Source of the DNA: Hippophae tibetana
Taxonomy: Eukaryota > Streptophyta > Magnoliopsida > Rosales > Elaeagnaceae
Direction: 5' to 3'
DNA length: 64,000 nucleotides
NCBI GenBank assembly: GCA_037013495.1
Contig: CM072810.1
Span: 49,524,843-49,588,842 of the forward strand
The translations under genes and the position numbers were made by a program. Each line of letters starts with the position of its first letter. The first letter of the stretch is position 1. Shown one piece after another: positions 14,001 to 27,700 of the stretch. The notes under the pieces are model-generated. The model saw only the letters and a list, made by a program, of their open reading frames with translations. It was not told where the DNA came from and ran no database searches.

Positions 14001-17000
14001 TTTTGACTCGGGTATTAAAACGACTATATTATAATATAGAAACCTAAGCTCTTAGCGATTCACACCATATGAGATGGCCTCAAATTTGGAATATCATTTT
14101 TGTACCTAAATTTCACCATTTACATCATTTATTGAGGGTTTTTAGTTTTTTGCCCACCATTTCCGTTGTACTTACTTTCGATTTTATTCAAAAGAGCCGT
14201 AAAGGAGATATTGGTGCAAACAAAGGGTCCTTTATTTATGTGTACAATCCCTATATATTCTTCCAAAAAAAATGAGTAAAGAAAAAGGAAAAGGCTACTG
14301 ATCCCATTTAAAAAGGGAAAAAACATTTGATAAATTGGAGTTCCAATTTTAAACGACGACAAACTTTTACTTGCATATCGAGAAAACCATTATAATATAT
14401 CAAATTGAAGATCGTACCGATTCAAACAATTGGATTTGGCCCCATAGAGGAACCACATATTTGTACGCAAATTCCATCGTTTACATCATTTACCGAAGGT
14501 TTTAAGTGTTTGTCTCACCATTTCCGTTGTACTTACTTTCTATTATATTGAAAAGCGCCGTAAAGGAGATATTTGTCCAAACAAATTGTTCTTTATTTAT
14601 GTGTTAAATCAATATATATTCTTCCAAAAAAAATATGAGAAAAGTGAAAGGAAAAGGCTATTGTTCCCATTTTAAAAAGGAACAAAACATTTGATAAATT
14701 GGAGTTCTAACTTTAAACGACGATAAAATTTTACTTGCATATCGAGAAAACTATTATAATATATCAAATTGAAGATCGTACCTATTCAAACAATTGGATT
14801 TGGCCCCATAGAGGAACCACATATTTGTACGCAAATTCCATCGTTTACATCATTTACCGAGGGTTTTAAGTGTTTGTCTCACCATTTCTGTTGTACTTAC
14901 TTTCTATTATATTGAAAAGAGCCGTAAAGGAGATATTTGTCCAAACAAATTGTTCTTCATTTATGTGTTAAATCAATATATATTCTTCCAAAAAATATAT
15001 GAGATAAGAGAAAGGAAAAGGCTATTGTTCCCGTTTTAAAAAGGAACAAAACATTTGATAAATCGGAGTTCCAACATTAAAGGACGATAAATTTTTACTC
15101 TGTTATCGAAACAACTATTATAATATATCAAAATGAAGCCCGTACCGATTCAAACAATCTGATTTTCCCCCAAAAAGGAACCACATTTTTGTACGCAAAT
15201 TCCATAGTTTACATCATTTACCGAGTGTTTTAAGTGTTTGTCTCACAATTTCCGTTGTACTTACTTTCTATTTTATTCAAAAGAGCCGTAAAGGAGATTT
15301 GGGTGCAAACAAAGTTTTCTTTATTTATGCGTTCAATCAATATCTGTGCTTACAAAGAAAAAATAAGGGAAGAGAAAAAGAAAGGAGCTACAGTTCACAT
15401 TTTAAAAAAGAATAAAACATTTGATAAATCGCAATTTGAACTTTAAAAGATGATAACTTTTGACTCGGGTATTGAAACGACTATATTATTATATGAAACC
15501 GAAGCTCTTAGCGATTCACTGCATATGATATGGCCTCAAATTTGGAATATCATTTTTGTACTTAAATTTCACCATTTACATCATTTATTTTGGGTTGGTA
15601 GTTTTTTGCCCACCATTTCCGTTGTACTTACTTTCGATTTTATTCAAAAGAGCCGTAAAGGAGATATTGGTGCGAACAAAGGGTCCTTTATTTATGTGTT
15701 CAATCCCTATATATTCTTCCAAAAAAATGAATAAAGAAAAAGGAAAAGGCTATTGATCCCATTTAAAAATGGAAAAAACATTTGATAAATTGGAGTTCCA
15801 ACTTTAAACGACGATAAACTTTTACTTGCATATCGAGAAAACCATTATAATATATCAAATTGAAGATCGTACCGATTCAAACAATTGGATTTGGCCCCAT
15901 AGAGGAACCACATATTTGTACGCAAATTCCATCGTTTACATCATTTACCGAGGGTTTTAAGTGTTTGTCTCACCATTTCCGTTGTACTTACTTTCTATTA
16001 TATTGAAAAGAGCCGTAAAGGAGATATTTGTCCAAACAAATTGTTCTTTATTTATGTGTTAAATCAATATATATTCTTCCAAAAAAAATATGAGAAAAGT
16101 GAAAGGAAAAGGCTATTGTTCCCATTTTAAAAAGTAACAAAACATTTGATAAATCACTGTTCCAACATTAAAGGACGATTAATTTTTACTCTGTTATCGA
16201 AACAACTATTATAATATATCAAAATGAAGCCCGTACCGATTCAAACAATCTGATTTGGCCCCGAAAAGGAACCACATTTTTGTACGCAAATTCCATCGTT
16301 TACATCATTTACCGAGTGTTTTCAGTGTTTGTCTCGCAATTTCAGTTGTACTTACTTTCTATTTTATTCAAAAGAGCCGTAAAGGAAATTTTGGTGCAAA
16401 CAAAGGGTTCTTTATTTATGCGTTCAATCAATATCTATGCTTGCAAAGAACAAATAAGGGAAGAGAAAAAGAAAGGAGCTACAGTTCACATTTTAAAAAA
16501 GAATAAAACATTTGATAAATCGCAATTTGAACTTTAAAAGATGATAACTTTTGACTCGGGTATTGAAACGACTATATTATTATATGAAACCGAAGCTCTT
16601 AGCGATTCACTGCATATGAGATGGCCTCAAATTTGGAATATCATTTTTGTACTTAAATTTCACCATTTACATCATTTATTGAGGGTTTGTAGTTTTTTGC
16701 CCACCATTTCCGTTGTACTTACTTTCGATTTTATTCAAAAGAGCCGTAAAGGAGATATTGGTGCGAACAAAGGGTCCTTTATTTATGTGTTCAATCCCTA
16801 TATATTTTTCCAAAAAGATATGAGAAAAGTGAAAGGAAAAGGCTATTGTTCCCATTTTAAAAAGGAACAAAACATTTGATAAATCGCAGTTCTAACGTTA
16901 TAGGACGATAAATGTTTACTCTGTTATCGAAACAACTATTATAATATATCAAATTGAAGCCCATACCGATTCAAATAATCTGATTTGGCCCCACAAAGGA

Positions 17001-20000
17001 TCCACATTTTTGTACGCAAATTCCAGCGTTTACCTCATTTACCGATGGTTTTAAGTGTTTGTCTCACAATTTCCGTTGTACTTATTTTCCATTTTATACA
17101 AAAGAGCCGTAAAGGAGATTTTGGTGCAAACAAAGGGTTCTTTATTTATACATTCAATCAATATCTATGCTTCCTAAAAACAAATAAGGGAAGAGAAAAA
17201 GAAAGGAGCTACAGTTCACATTTTAAAAAAGAATAAAACATTTGATAAATCGCAATTTGAACTTTAAAAGATGATACCTTTTGACTCGGGTACTGAAACG
17301 ACTATATTATTATATGAAACCGAAGTTCTTAGCGATTCACACCATATGAGATGGTCTCAAATTTGGAATATCATTTTTGTACCTAAATTTCACCATTTAC
17401 ATCATTTATTGAGGGTTTTTAGTTTTTTACCCACCATTTCCGTAGTACTTATTTTCGATTTTATTCAAAAGAGCCGTAAAGGAGATATTGGTGCAAACAA
17501 AGGGTTCTTTATTTATGTGTTCAATCTCTATATATTCTTCCAAAAAAATGAGTAAAGAAAAAGGAAAAGGCTACTGATCCCATTTAAAAAAGAAAAAAAC
17601 ATTTGATAAATTGGAGTTCCAACTTTAAACGACTTTAAAATTTTACTTGCATATCGAGAAAACTATTATAATATATCAAATTGAAGATCGTACCGATTCA
17701 AACAATTGGATTTGGACCCATAGAGGAACCACATATTTGTACGCAAATTCCATCGTTTACATCATTTACCGAAGTTTTTAAGTGTTTGTCTCACCATTTC
17801 CGTTGTACTTACTTTCTATTATATTGAAAAGGGCCGTAAAGGAGATATTTGTCCAAACAAATTTTTCTTTATTAATGTGTTAAATCAATATATATTCTTC
17901 CAAAAAAAATATGAGAAAAGTGAAAGGAAAAGGCTATTATTCCCATTTTAAAAAGGAACAAAACATTCGATAAATCGGAGTTCCAACATTAAAGGACGAT
18001 AAATTTTTACTCTCTTATCGAAATAACTATTATAATATATCAAAATGAAGCCCGTACCGATTCAAACAATCTGATTTGGCACCAAAAAGGAACCACATTT
18101 TTGTACACAAATTCAGCGTTTACATCATTTACCGAGGGTTTTAAGTCTTTGTCTCACAATTTCCGTTGTACTTACTTTCTATTTAATTCAAAAGACCCTT
18201 AAAGGTGATTCTGGTGCAAACAAAGGGTTCTTTTTTTATGCGTTCAATCAATATCTATGCTTACAAAGAATAAATAAGGGAAGAGAAAAAGAAAGGAGCT
18301 ACAGTTCACATTTTAAAAAAGAATAAAACATTTGATAAATCGCAATTTGAACTTTAAAAGATGATACCTTTTGACTCGGGTATTGAAACGACTATATTAT
18401 TATATGAAATCGAAGCTCTTAGCGATTCACACCATATGAGATGGTCTCAAATTTGGAATATCATTTTTGTACCTAAATTTCACCATTTACATAATTTATT
18501 GAGGGTTTTTAGTTTTTTGCCCACCATTTCCGTTGTACTTACTTTCGATTTTATTCAAAAGAGCCGTAAAGGAGATATTGGTGTGAACAAAGGGTCCTTT
18601 ATTTATGTGTTCAATCCCTATATATTCTTCCAAAAAAATGAGTAAAGAAAAAGGAAAAGACTAGTGATCCCATTGAAAAAAGGAAAAAACATTTGATAAA
18701 TTGGAGTTCCAACTTTAAACGACTTTAAACTTTTACTTGCATATCGAGAAAACTATTATAATATATCATATTGAAGATCGTACCGATACAAACAATTGGA
18801 TTTGGACCCATAGAGGAACCACATATTTGCACGCAAATTCCATCGTTTACATCATTTACCGAAGGTTTTAAGTGTTTGTCTCACCATTTCCGTTGTACTT
18901 ACTTTCTATTATATTGAAAAGAGCCGTAAAGGGGATATTTGTCCAAACAAATTTTTCTTTATTAATGTGTTAAATCAATATATATTCTTCCAAAAAAAAT
19001 ATGAGAAAAGTGAAAGGAAAAGGCTATTATTCCCATTTTAAAAAGGAACAAAACATTTGATAAATCAGAGTTCCAACATTAAAGGACGATAAATATTTAC
19101 TCTGTTATCGAAATAACTCTTATAATATATCAAAATGAAGCCCGTACCAATTCAAACAATCTGATTTGGCCCCAAAAAGGAACCACATTTTTGTACGTAA
19201 ATTCCAGCGTTTACATCATTTACCGAGGGTTTTAAGTGTTTGTCTCACAATTTCCGTTGTACTTACTTTCTATTTAATTCAAAAGAACCGTAAAGGAGAT
19301 TTTGGTGCAAACAAAGGGTTCTTTTTTTATGCGTTCATTCAATATCTATGCTTACAAAAGAACAAATAAGGGAAGAGAAAAAGAAAGGAGCTACAGTTCA
19401 CATTTTAAAAAAGAATAAAACATTTGATAAATCGCAATTTGAACTTAAAAAGATGATAACTTTTGACTCGGGTATTAAAACGACTATATTATAATATAGA
19501 AACCTAAGCTCTTAGCGATTCACACCATATGAGATGGCCTCAAATTTGGAATATCATTTTTGTACCTAAATTTCACCATTTACATCATTTATTGAGGGTT
19601 TTTAGTTTTTTGCCCACCATTTCCGTTGTACTTACTTTCGATTTTATTCAAAAGAGCCGTAAAGGAGATATTGGTGCAAACAAAGGGTCCTTTATTTATG
19701 TGTACAATCCCTATATATTCTTCCAAAAAAAATGAGTAAAGAAAAAGGAAAAGGCTACTCATCCCATTTAAAAAGGGAAAAAACATTTGATAAATTGGAG
19801 TTCCAATTTTAAACGACGACAAACTTTTACTTGCATATCGAGAAAACCATTATAATATATCAAATTGAAGATCGTACCGATTCAAACAATTGGATTTGGC
19901 CCCATAGAGGAACCACATATTTGTACGCAAATTCCATCGTTTACATCATTTACCGAAGGTTTTAAGTGTTTGTCTCACCATTTCCGTTGTACTTACTTTC

Positions 20001-20320
20001 TATTATATTGAAAAGCGCCGTAAAGGAGATATTTGTCCAAACAAATTGTTCTTTATTTATGTGTTAAATCAATATATATTCTTCCAAAAAAAATATGAGA
20101 AAAGTGAAAGGAAAAGGCTATTGTTCCCATTTTAAAAAGGAACAAAACATTTGATAAATTGGAGTTCTAACTTTAAACGACGATAAAATTTTACTTGCAT
20201 ATCGAGAAAACTATTATAATATATCAAATTGAAGATCGTACCTATTCAAACAATTGGATTTGGCCCCATAGAGGAACCACATATTTGTACGCAAATTCCA
20301 TCGTTTACATCATTTACCGA
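9905..20320 (+). repeat. Long direct duplication, offset 5,460 bp (15 monomers)
   Basis: About 9905-14860 is repeated at about 15365-20320. Three differences are seen by eye in ~4.95 kb: GGTTTGTAG/GGTTGGTAG near 10135/15595, CCGAAGG/CCGAGGG near 10488/15948, and CTACTGATCC/CTACTCATCC near 14294/19754. The edges are set by onset of dense mismatches: TATGCTTGC against TGTGCTTAC on the left, and CCGAGGG against CCGAAGG with further changes on the right. The block includes rarer variants such as the B/C chimera at about 11080-11440. Confidence 0.85.
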
Positions 20321-23300
20321 AGGTTTCAAGTGTTTGTCTCACCATTTCCGTTGTACTTACTTTCTATTATATTGAAAAGAGCCGTAAAGGAGATATTTGT
20401 TCAAACAAATTGTTCTTTATTTATGTGTTAAATGAATATTATTCTTCCCAAAAAATATGAGAAAAGTGAAAGGAAAAGGCTATTGTTCCCATTTGAAAAA
20501 GGAACAAAACATTTGATAAATTGGAGTTCCAACTTTAAACGACGATAAAATTTTACTTGCATATCGAGAAAACTATTATAATATATCAAATTGAAGATCG
20601 TACCGATTCAAACAATTGGATTTGGCCCCATAGAGGAACCACCTATTTGTACGCAAATTCCATCGTTTACATCATTTACCGAGAGTTTTAAGTGTTTGTC
20701 TCACCATTTCCGTTGTACTTACTTTCTATTATATTGAAAATAGCCGTAAAGGAGATTTTGGTGCAAACAAAGGGTTCTTTATTTATACGTTCAATCAATA
20801 TCTATGCTTCCTAAAAACAAATAAGGGAAGAGAAAAAGAAAGGAGCTACTGTTCACATTTTAAAAAATAATAAAACATTTGATATATCGCAATTTGAACT
20901 TCAAAAGATGATAACTTTTGACTCGGGTATTTAAACGACTATATTATTATATGATACCGAGGCTCTTAGTGATTTACACCATATGAGATGGCCTCAAATT
21001 TGGAATATCATATTTGTACCTAAATTTCACCATTTAAATCATTTATTGAGGGTTTTTAGTTTTTTGCCCACCATTTCCGTTGTACTTACTTTCGATTTTA
21101 TTCAAAAGAGCCGTAAAAGAGATATTGGTGCAAACAAAGGGTCCTTTATTTATGTGTTCAATCCCTATATATTCTTCAAAAAAAAATGAGTAAAGAAAAA
21201 GGAAAAGGCTATTGTTCCCATTTAAAAAAGGAAAAAACATTTGATAAATTGGAGTTCCAATTTTAAACGACGATAAACTTTTACTTGCATATCGAGAAAA
21301 CCATTATAATATATCAAATTGAAGATCGTACCGATTCAAACAATTGGATTTGCCCCATAGAGGAACCACATATTTGTACGCAAATTCCATCGTTTACATC
21401 ATTTACCGAAGGTTTTAAGTGTTTGTCTCACCATTTCCGTTGTACTTACTTTCTATTATATTGAAAAGCGCCGTAAAGGAGATATTTGTCCAAACAAATT
21501 GTTCTTGATTTATGTGTTAAATCAATATATATTCTTCCAAAAAAAATATGAGAAAAGTGAAAGGAAAAGGCTATTGTTCCCATTTTAAAAAGGAACAAAA
21601 CATTTGATAAATTGGAGTTCCAACTTTAAACGACGATAAAATTTTACTTGCATATCGAGAAAACTATTATAATATATCAAATTGAAGATCGTACCTATTC
21701 AAACAATTGGATTTGGCCCCATAGAGGAACCACATATTTGTACGCAAATTCCATCGTTTACATCATTTACCGAAGGTTTTAAGTGTTTGTCTCACCGTTT
21801 CCGTTGTACTTACTTTCTATTATATTGAAAAGAGCCGTAAAGGAGATATTTGTTCAAACAAATTGTTCTTTATTTATGTGTTAAATCAATATATATTCTT
21901 CCCAAAAAATATGAGAAAAGTGAAAGGAAAAGGCTATTGTTCCCATTTGAAAATCGAACAAAACATTTGATAAATTGTTGTTCCAACTTTAAACGACGAT
22001 AAAATTTTACTTGCATATCGAGAAAAAGAATATAATATATCAAATTGAAGATCGTACCGATTCAAACAATTGGATTTGGCCCCATAGAGGAACCACCTAT
22101 TTGTACGCAAATTCCATCGTTTACATCATTTACCGAGAGTTTTAAGTGTTTGTCTCACCATTTCCGTTGTACTTACTTTCTATTATATTGAAAATAGCCG
22201 TAAAGGAGATTTTGGTGCAAACAAAGGGTTCTTTATTTATACGTTCAATCAATATCTATGCTTCCTAAAAACAAATAAGGGAAGAGAAAAAGAAAGGAGC
22301 TACTGTTCACATTTTAAAAAATAATAAAACATTTGATATATCGCAATTTGAACTTCAAAAGATGATAACTTTTGACTCGGGTATTTAAACGACTATATTA
22401 TTATATGAAACCGAAGCTCTTAGTGATTTACACCATATGAGATGGCCTCAAATTTGGAATATCATATTTGTACCTAAATTTCACCATTTACATCATTTAT
22501 TGAGGGTTTTTAGTTTTTTGCCCACCAATTCCGTTGTACTTACTTTCGATTTTATTCAAAAGAGCCGTAAAAGAGATATTGGTGCAAACAAAGGGTCCTT
22601 TATTTATGTGTTCAATCCCTATATATTCTTCAAAAAAATGAGTAAAGAAAAAGGAAAAGGCTATTGTTCCCATTTAAAAAAGGAAAAAACATTTGATAAA
22701 TTGGAGTTCCAACTTTAAACGACGATAAACTTTTACTTGCATATCGAGAAAACCATTATAATATATCAAATTGAAATCGTACCGATTCAAACAATTGGAT
22801 TTGGCCCCATAGAGGAACCACATATTTGTACGCAAATTCCATCGTTTACATCATTTACCGAAGGTTTTAAGTGTTTGTCCCACCATTTCCGTTGTACTTA
22901 CTTTCTATTATATTGAAAAGAGCCGTAAAGGAGATATTTGTCCAAACAAATTGTTCTTTATTTATGTGTTAAATCAATATATATTCTTCCAAAAAAAATA
23001 TGAGAAAAGTGAAAGGAAAAGGATATTGTTCCCATTTGAAAAAGGAACAAACATTTGATAAATTGGAGTTCCAACTTTAAACGACGATAAAATTTTACTT
23101 GCATATCGAGAAAACTATTATAATATATCAAATTGAAGATCGTACCGATTCAAACAATTGGATTTGGCCCCATAGAGGAACCACATATTTGTACGCAAAT
23201 TCCATCGTTTACATCATTTACCGAAGGTTTTAAGTGTGTGTCTCACCATTTCCGTTGTACTTACTTTCTATTATATTGAAAAGAGCCGTAAAGGGGATAT

Positions 23301-26300
23301 TTGTTCAAACAAATTGTTCTTTATTTATGTGTTAAATCAATATATATTCTTCCCAAAAAATATGAGAAAAGTGAAAGGAAAAGGCTATTGTTCCCATTTT
23401 AAAAAGGAACAAAACATTTGATAAATCGGAGTCCCAACTTTAAAGGACGATAAATCTTTACTCTGTTATCGATACAACTATTATAATATATCAAATTGAA
23501 GCCCATACCGATTCAAACAATCTGATTTGGCCCCACAAAGGATCCACATTTTTGTACGCAAATTCCAGCGTTTACATCATTTACCGAGGGTTTTAAGTGT
23601 TTGTCTCACAATTTCCGTTGTACTTATTTTCTATTTTATACAAAAGAGCCGTAAAGGAGATTTTGGTGCAAACAAAGGGCTCTTTATTTATACGTTCAAT
23701 CAATATCTATGCTTCCTAAAAACAAATAAGGGAAGAGAAAAAGAAAGGAGCTACTGTTCACATTTTAAAAAATAATAAAACATTTGATATATCGCAATTT
23801 GAACTTCAAACGATAATAACTTTTGACTCGGGTATTGAAACGACTATATTATTATATGAAACCGAAGCTCTTATCGATTTACACCATATGAGATGACCTC
23901 AAATTTGGAATATCATATTTGTACCTAAATTTCACCATTTACATCATTTATTGAGGGTTTTTAGTTTTTTGCCCACCATTTCCGTTGTACTTACTTTCGA
24001 TTTTATTCAAAAGAGCCGTAAAGGAGATATTGGTGCAAACAAAGGGTCCTTTATTTATGTGTTCAATCTCTATATATTCTTCAAAAAAAATGAGTAAAGA
24101 AAAAGGAAAAGGCTACTAATCCCATTTAAAAAAGGAAAAACCATTTGATAAATTGGAGTTCCAACTTTAAACGACGATAAACTTTTACTTGCATATCGAG
24201 AAAACCATTATAATATATCAAATTGAAATCGTACCGATTCAAACAATTGGATTTGGCCCCATAGAGGAACCACATATTTGTACGCAAATTCCATCTTTAC
24301 ATCATTTACTGAAGGTTTTAAGTGTTTGTCTCACCATTTCCGTTGTACTTAATTTCTATTATATTGAAAAGAGCCGTAAAGTAGATATTTGTCCAAACAA
24401 ATTGTTCTTTATTTATGTGTTAAATCAATATATATTCTTCCCAAAAAATATGAGAAAAGTGAAAGGAAAAGGCTATTGTTCCCATTTGAAAAAGGAACAA
24501 AACATTTGATAAATTGTAGTTCCAACTTTAAACGACGATAAAATTTTACTTGCATATCGAGAAAACGAATATAATATATCAAATTGAAGATCGTACCGAT
24601 TCAAACAATTGGATTTGGCCCCATAGAGGAACCACCTATTTGTACGCAAATTCCATCGTTTACATCATTTACCGAGAGTTTTAAGTGTTTGTCTCACCAT
24701 TTCCGTTGTACTTACTTTCTATTATATTGAAAATAGCCGTAAAGGAGATTTTGGTGCAAACAAAGGGTTCTTTATTTATACGTTCAATCAATATCTATGC
24801 TTCCTAAAAACAAATAAGGGAAGAGAAAAAGAAAGGAGCTACTGTTCACATTTTAAAAAATAATAAAACATTTGATATATCGCAATTTGAACTTCAAAAG
24901 ATGATAACTTTTGACTCGGGTATTTAAACGACTATATTATTATATGAAACCGAAGCTCTTAGTGATTTACACCATATGAGATGGCCTCAAATTTGGAATA
25001 TCATATTTGTACCTAAATTTCACCATTTACATCATTTATTGAGGGTTTTTAGTTTTTTGCCCACCATTTCCGTTTTACATACTTTCGATTTTATTCAAAA
25101 GAGCCGTAAAAGAGATATTGGTGCAAACAAAGGGTCCTTTATTTATGTGTTCAATCCCTATATATTCTTCAAAAAAAAATGAGTAAAGAAAAAGGAAAAG
25201 GCTATTGTTCCCATTTGAAAAAGGAAAAAACATTTGATAAATTGGAGTTCCAACTTTAAACGACGATAAAATTTTACTTGCATATCGAGAAAACGAATAT
25301 AATATATCAAATTGAAATCGTACCGATTCAAACAATTGGATTTGGCCCCATAGATGAACCACATATTTGTACGCAAATTCCATCGTTTACATCATTTACC
25401 GAAGGTTTTAAGTGTTTGTCTCACCATTTCCGTTGTACTTACTTTCTATTATATTGAAAATAGCCGTAAAGGAGATTTTGGTGCAAACAAAGGGTTCTTT
25501 ATTTATACGTTCAATCAATATCTATGCTTCCTAAAAACAAATAAGGGAAGAGAAAAAGAAAGGAGCTACTGTTCACATTTTAAAAAATAATAAAACATTT
25601 GATATATCGCAATTTGAACTTCAAAAGATGATAACTTTTGACTCGGGTATTTAAACGACTATATTATTATATGAAACCGAAGCTCTTAGTGATTTACACC
25701 ATATGAGATGGCCTCAAATTTGGAATATCATATTTGTACCTAAATTTCACCATTTACATCATTTATTGAGGGTTTTTAGTTTTTTGCCCACCATTTCCGT
25801 TTTACATACTTTCGATTTTATTCAAAAGAGCCGTAAAAGAGATATTGGTGCAAACAAAGGGTCCTTTATTTATGTGTTCAATCCCTATATATTCTTCAAA
25901 AAAAAATGAGTAAAGAAAAAGGAAAAGGCTATTGTTCCCATTTAAAAAAGGAAAAAACATTTGATAAATTGGAGTTCCAACTTTAAACGACGATAAAATT
26001 TTACTTGCATATCGAGAAAACCATTATAATATATCAAATTGAAATCGTACCGATTCAAACAATTGGATTTGGCCCCATAGAGGAACCACATATTTGTACG
26101 CAAATTCCATCGTTTACATCATTTACCGAAGGTTTTAAGTGTTTGTCTCACCATTTCCGTTGTACTTACTTTCTATTATATTCAAAAGAGCCGTAAAGGA
26201 GATATTTGTCCAAACAAATTGTTCTTTATTTATGTGTTAAATCAATATATATTCTTCCAAAAAAAATATGAGAAAAGTGAAAGGAAAAGGATATTGTTCC

Positions 26301-27700
26301 CATTTGAAAAAGGAACAAACATTTTATAAATTGGAGTTCCAACTTTAAACGACGATAAAATTTTACTTGCATATCGAGAAAACTATTATAATATATCAAA
26401 TTGAAGATCGTACCGATTCAAACAATTGGATTTGGCCCCATAGAGGAACCACATATTTGTACGCAAATTCCATCGTTTACATCATTTACCGAAGGTTTTA
26501 AGTGTGTGTCTCACCATTTCCGTTGTACTTACTTTCTATTATATTGAAAAGAGCCGTAAAGGGGATATTTGTTCAAACAAATTGTTCTTTATTTATGTGT
26601 TAAATCAATATATATTCTTCCCAAAAAATATGAGAAAAGTGAAAGGAAAAGGCTATTGTTCCCATTTTAAAAAGGAACAAAACATTTGATAAATCGGAGT
26701 CCCAACTTTAAAGGACGATAAATCTTTACTCTGTTATCGATACAACTATTATAATATATCAAATTGAAGCCCATACCGATTCAAACAATCTGATTTGGCC
26801 CCACAAAGGATCCACATTTTTGTACGCAAATTCCAGCGTTTACATCATTTACCGAGGGTTTTAAGTGTTTGTCTCACAATTTCCGTTGTACTTATTTTCT
26901 ATTTTATACAAAAGAGCCGTAAAGGAGATTTTGGTGCAAACAAAGGGCTCTTTATTTATACGTTCAATCAATATCTATGCTTCCTAAAAACAAATAAGGG
27001 AAGAGAAAAAGAAAGGAGCTACTGTTCACATTTTAAAAAATAATAAAACATTTGATATATCGCAATTTGAACTTCAAACGATAATAACTTTTGACTCGGG
27101 TATTGAAACGAGTATATTATTATATGAAACCGAAGCTCTTAGCGATTTACACCATATGAGATGACCTCAAATTTGGAATATCATATTTGTACCTAAATTT
27201 CACCATTTACATCATTTATTGAGGGTTTTTAGTTTTTTGCCCACCATTTCCGTTGTACTTACTTTCGATTTTATTCAAAAGAGCCGTAAAGGAGATATTG
27301 GTGCAAACAAAGGGTCCTTTATTTATGTGTTCAATCTCTATATATTCTTCAAAAAAAATGAGTAAAGAAAAAGGAAAAGGCTACTGATCCCATTTAAAAA
27401 AGGAAAAACCATTTGATAAATTGGAGTTCCAACTTTAAACGACGATAAACTTTTACTTGCATATCGAGAAAACCATTATAATATATCAAATTCAAATCGT
27501 ACCGATTCAAACAATTGGATTTGGCCCCATAGAGGAACCACATATTTGTACGCAAATTCCATCTTTACATCATTTACTGAAGGTTTTAAGTGTTTGTCTC
27601 ACCATTTCCGTTGTACTTAATTTCTATTATATTGAAAAGAGCCGTAAAGTAGATATTTGTCCAAACAAATTGTTCTTTATTTGTGTGTTAAATCAATATA
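20320..27700 (+). repeat. C-rich satellite segment with 3,268-bp and 727-bp duplications
   Basis: C monomers predominate here, interspersed with B variants that carry an in-frame TAA (GGTATTTAAACG) and A/C hybrids ending in GCTTCCTAAAAACA. About 22.63-24.43 kb repeats at about 25.89-27.70 kb (offset 3,268 bp, nine monomers). About 24.9-25.3 kb repeats 727 bp downstream (two monomers). The variant CCACCTATTTG marks related monomers near 20640, 22095 and 24633. No other structure seen. Confidence 0.8.
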
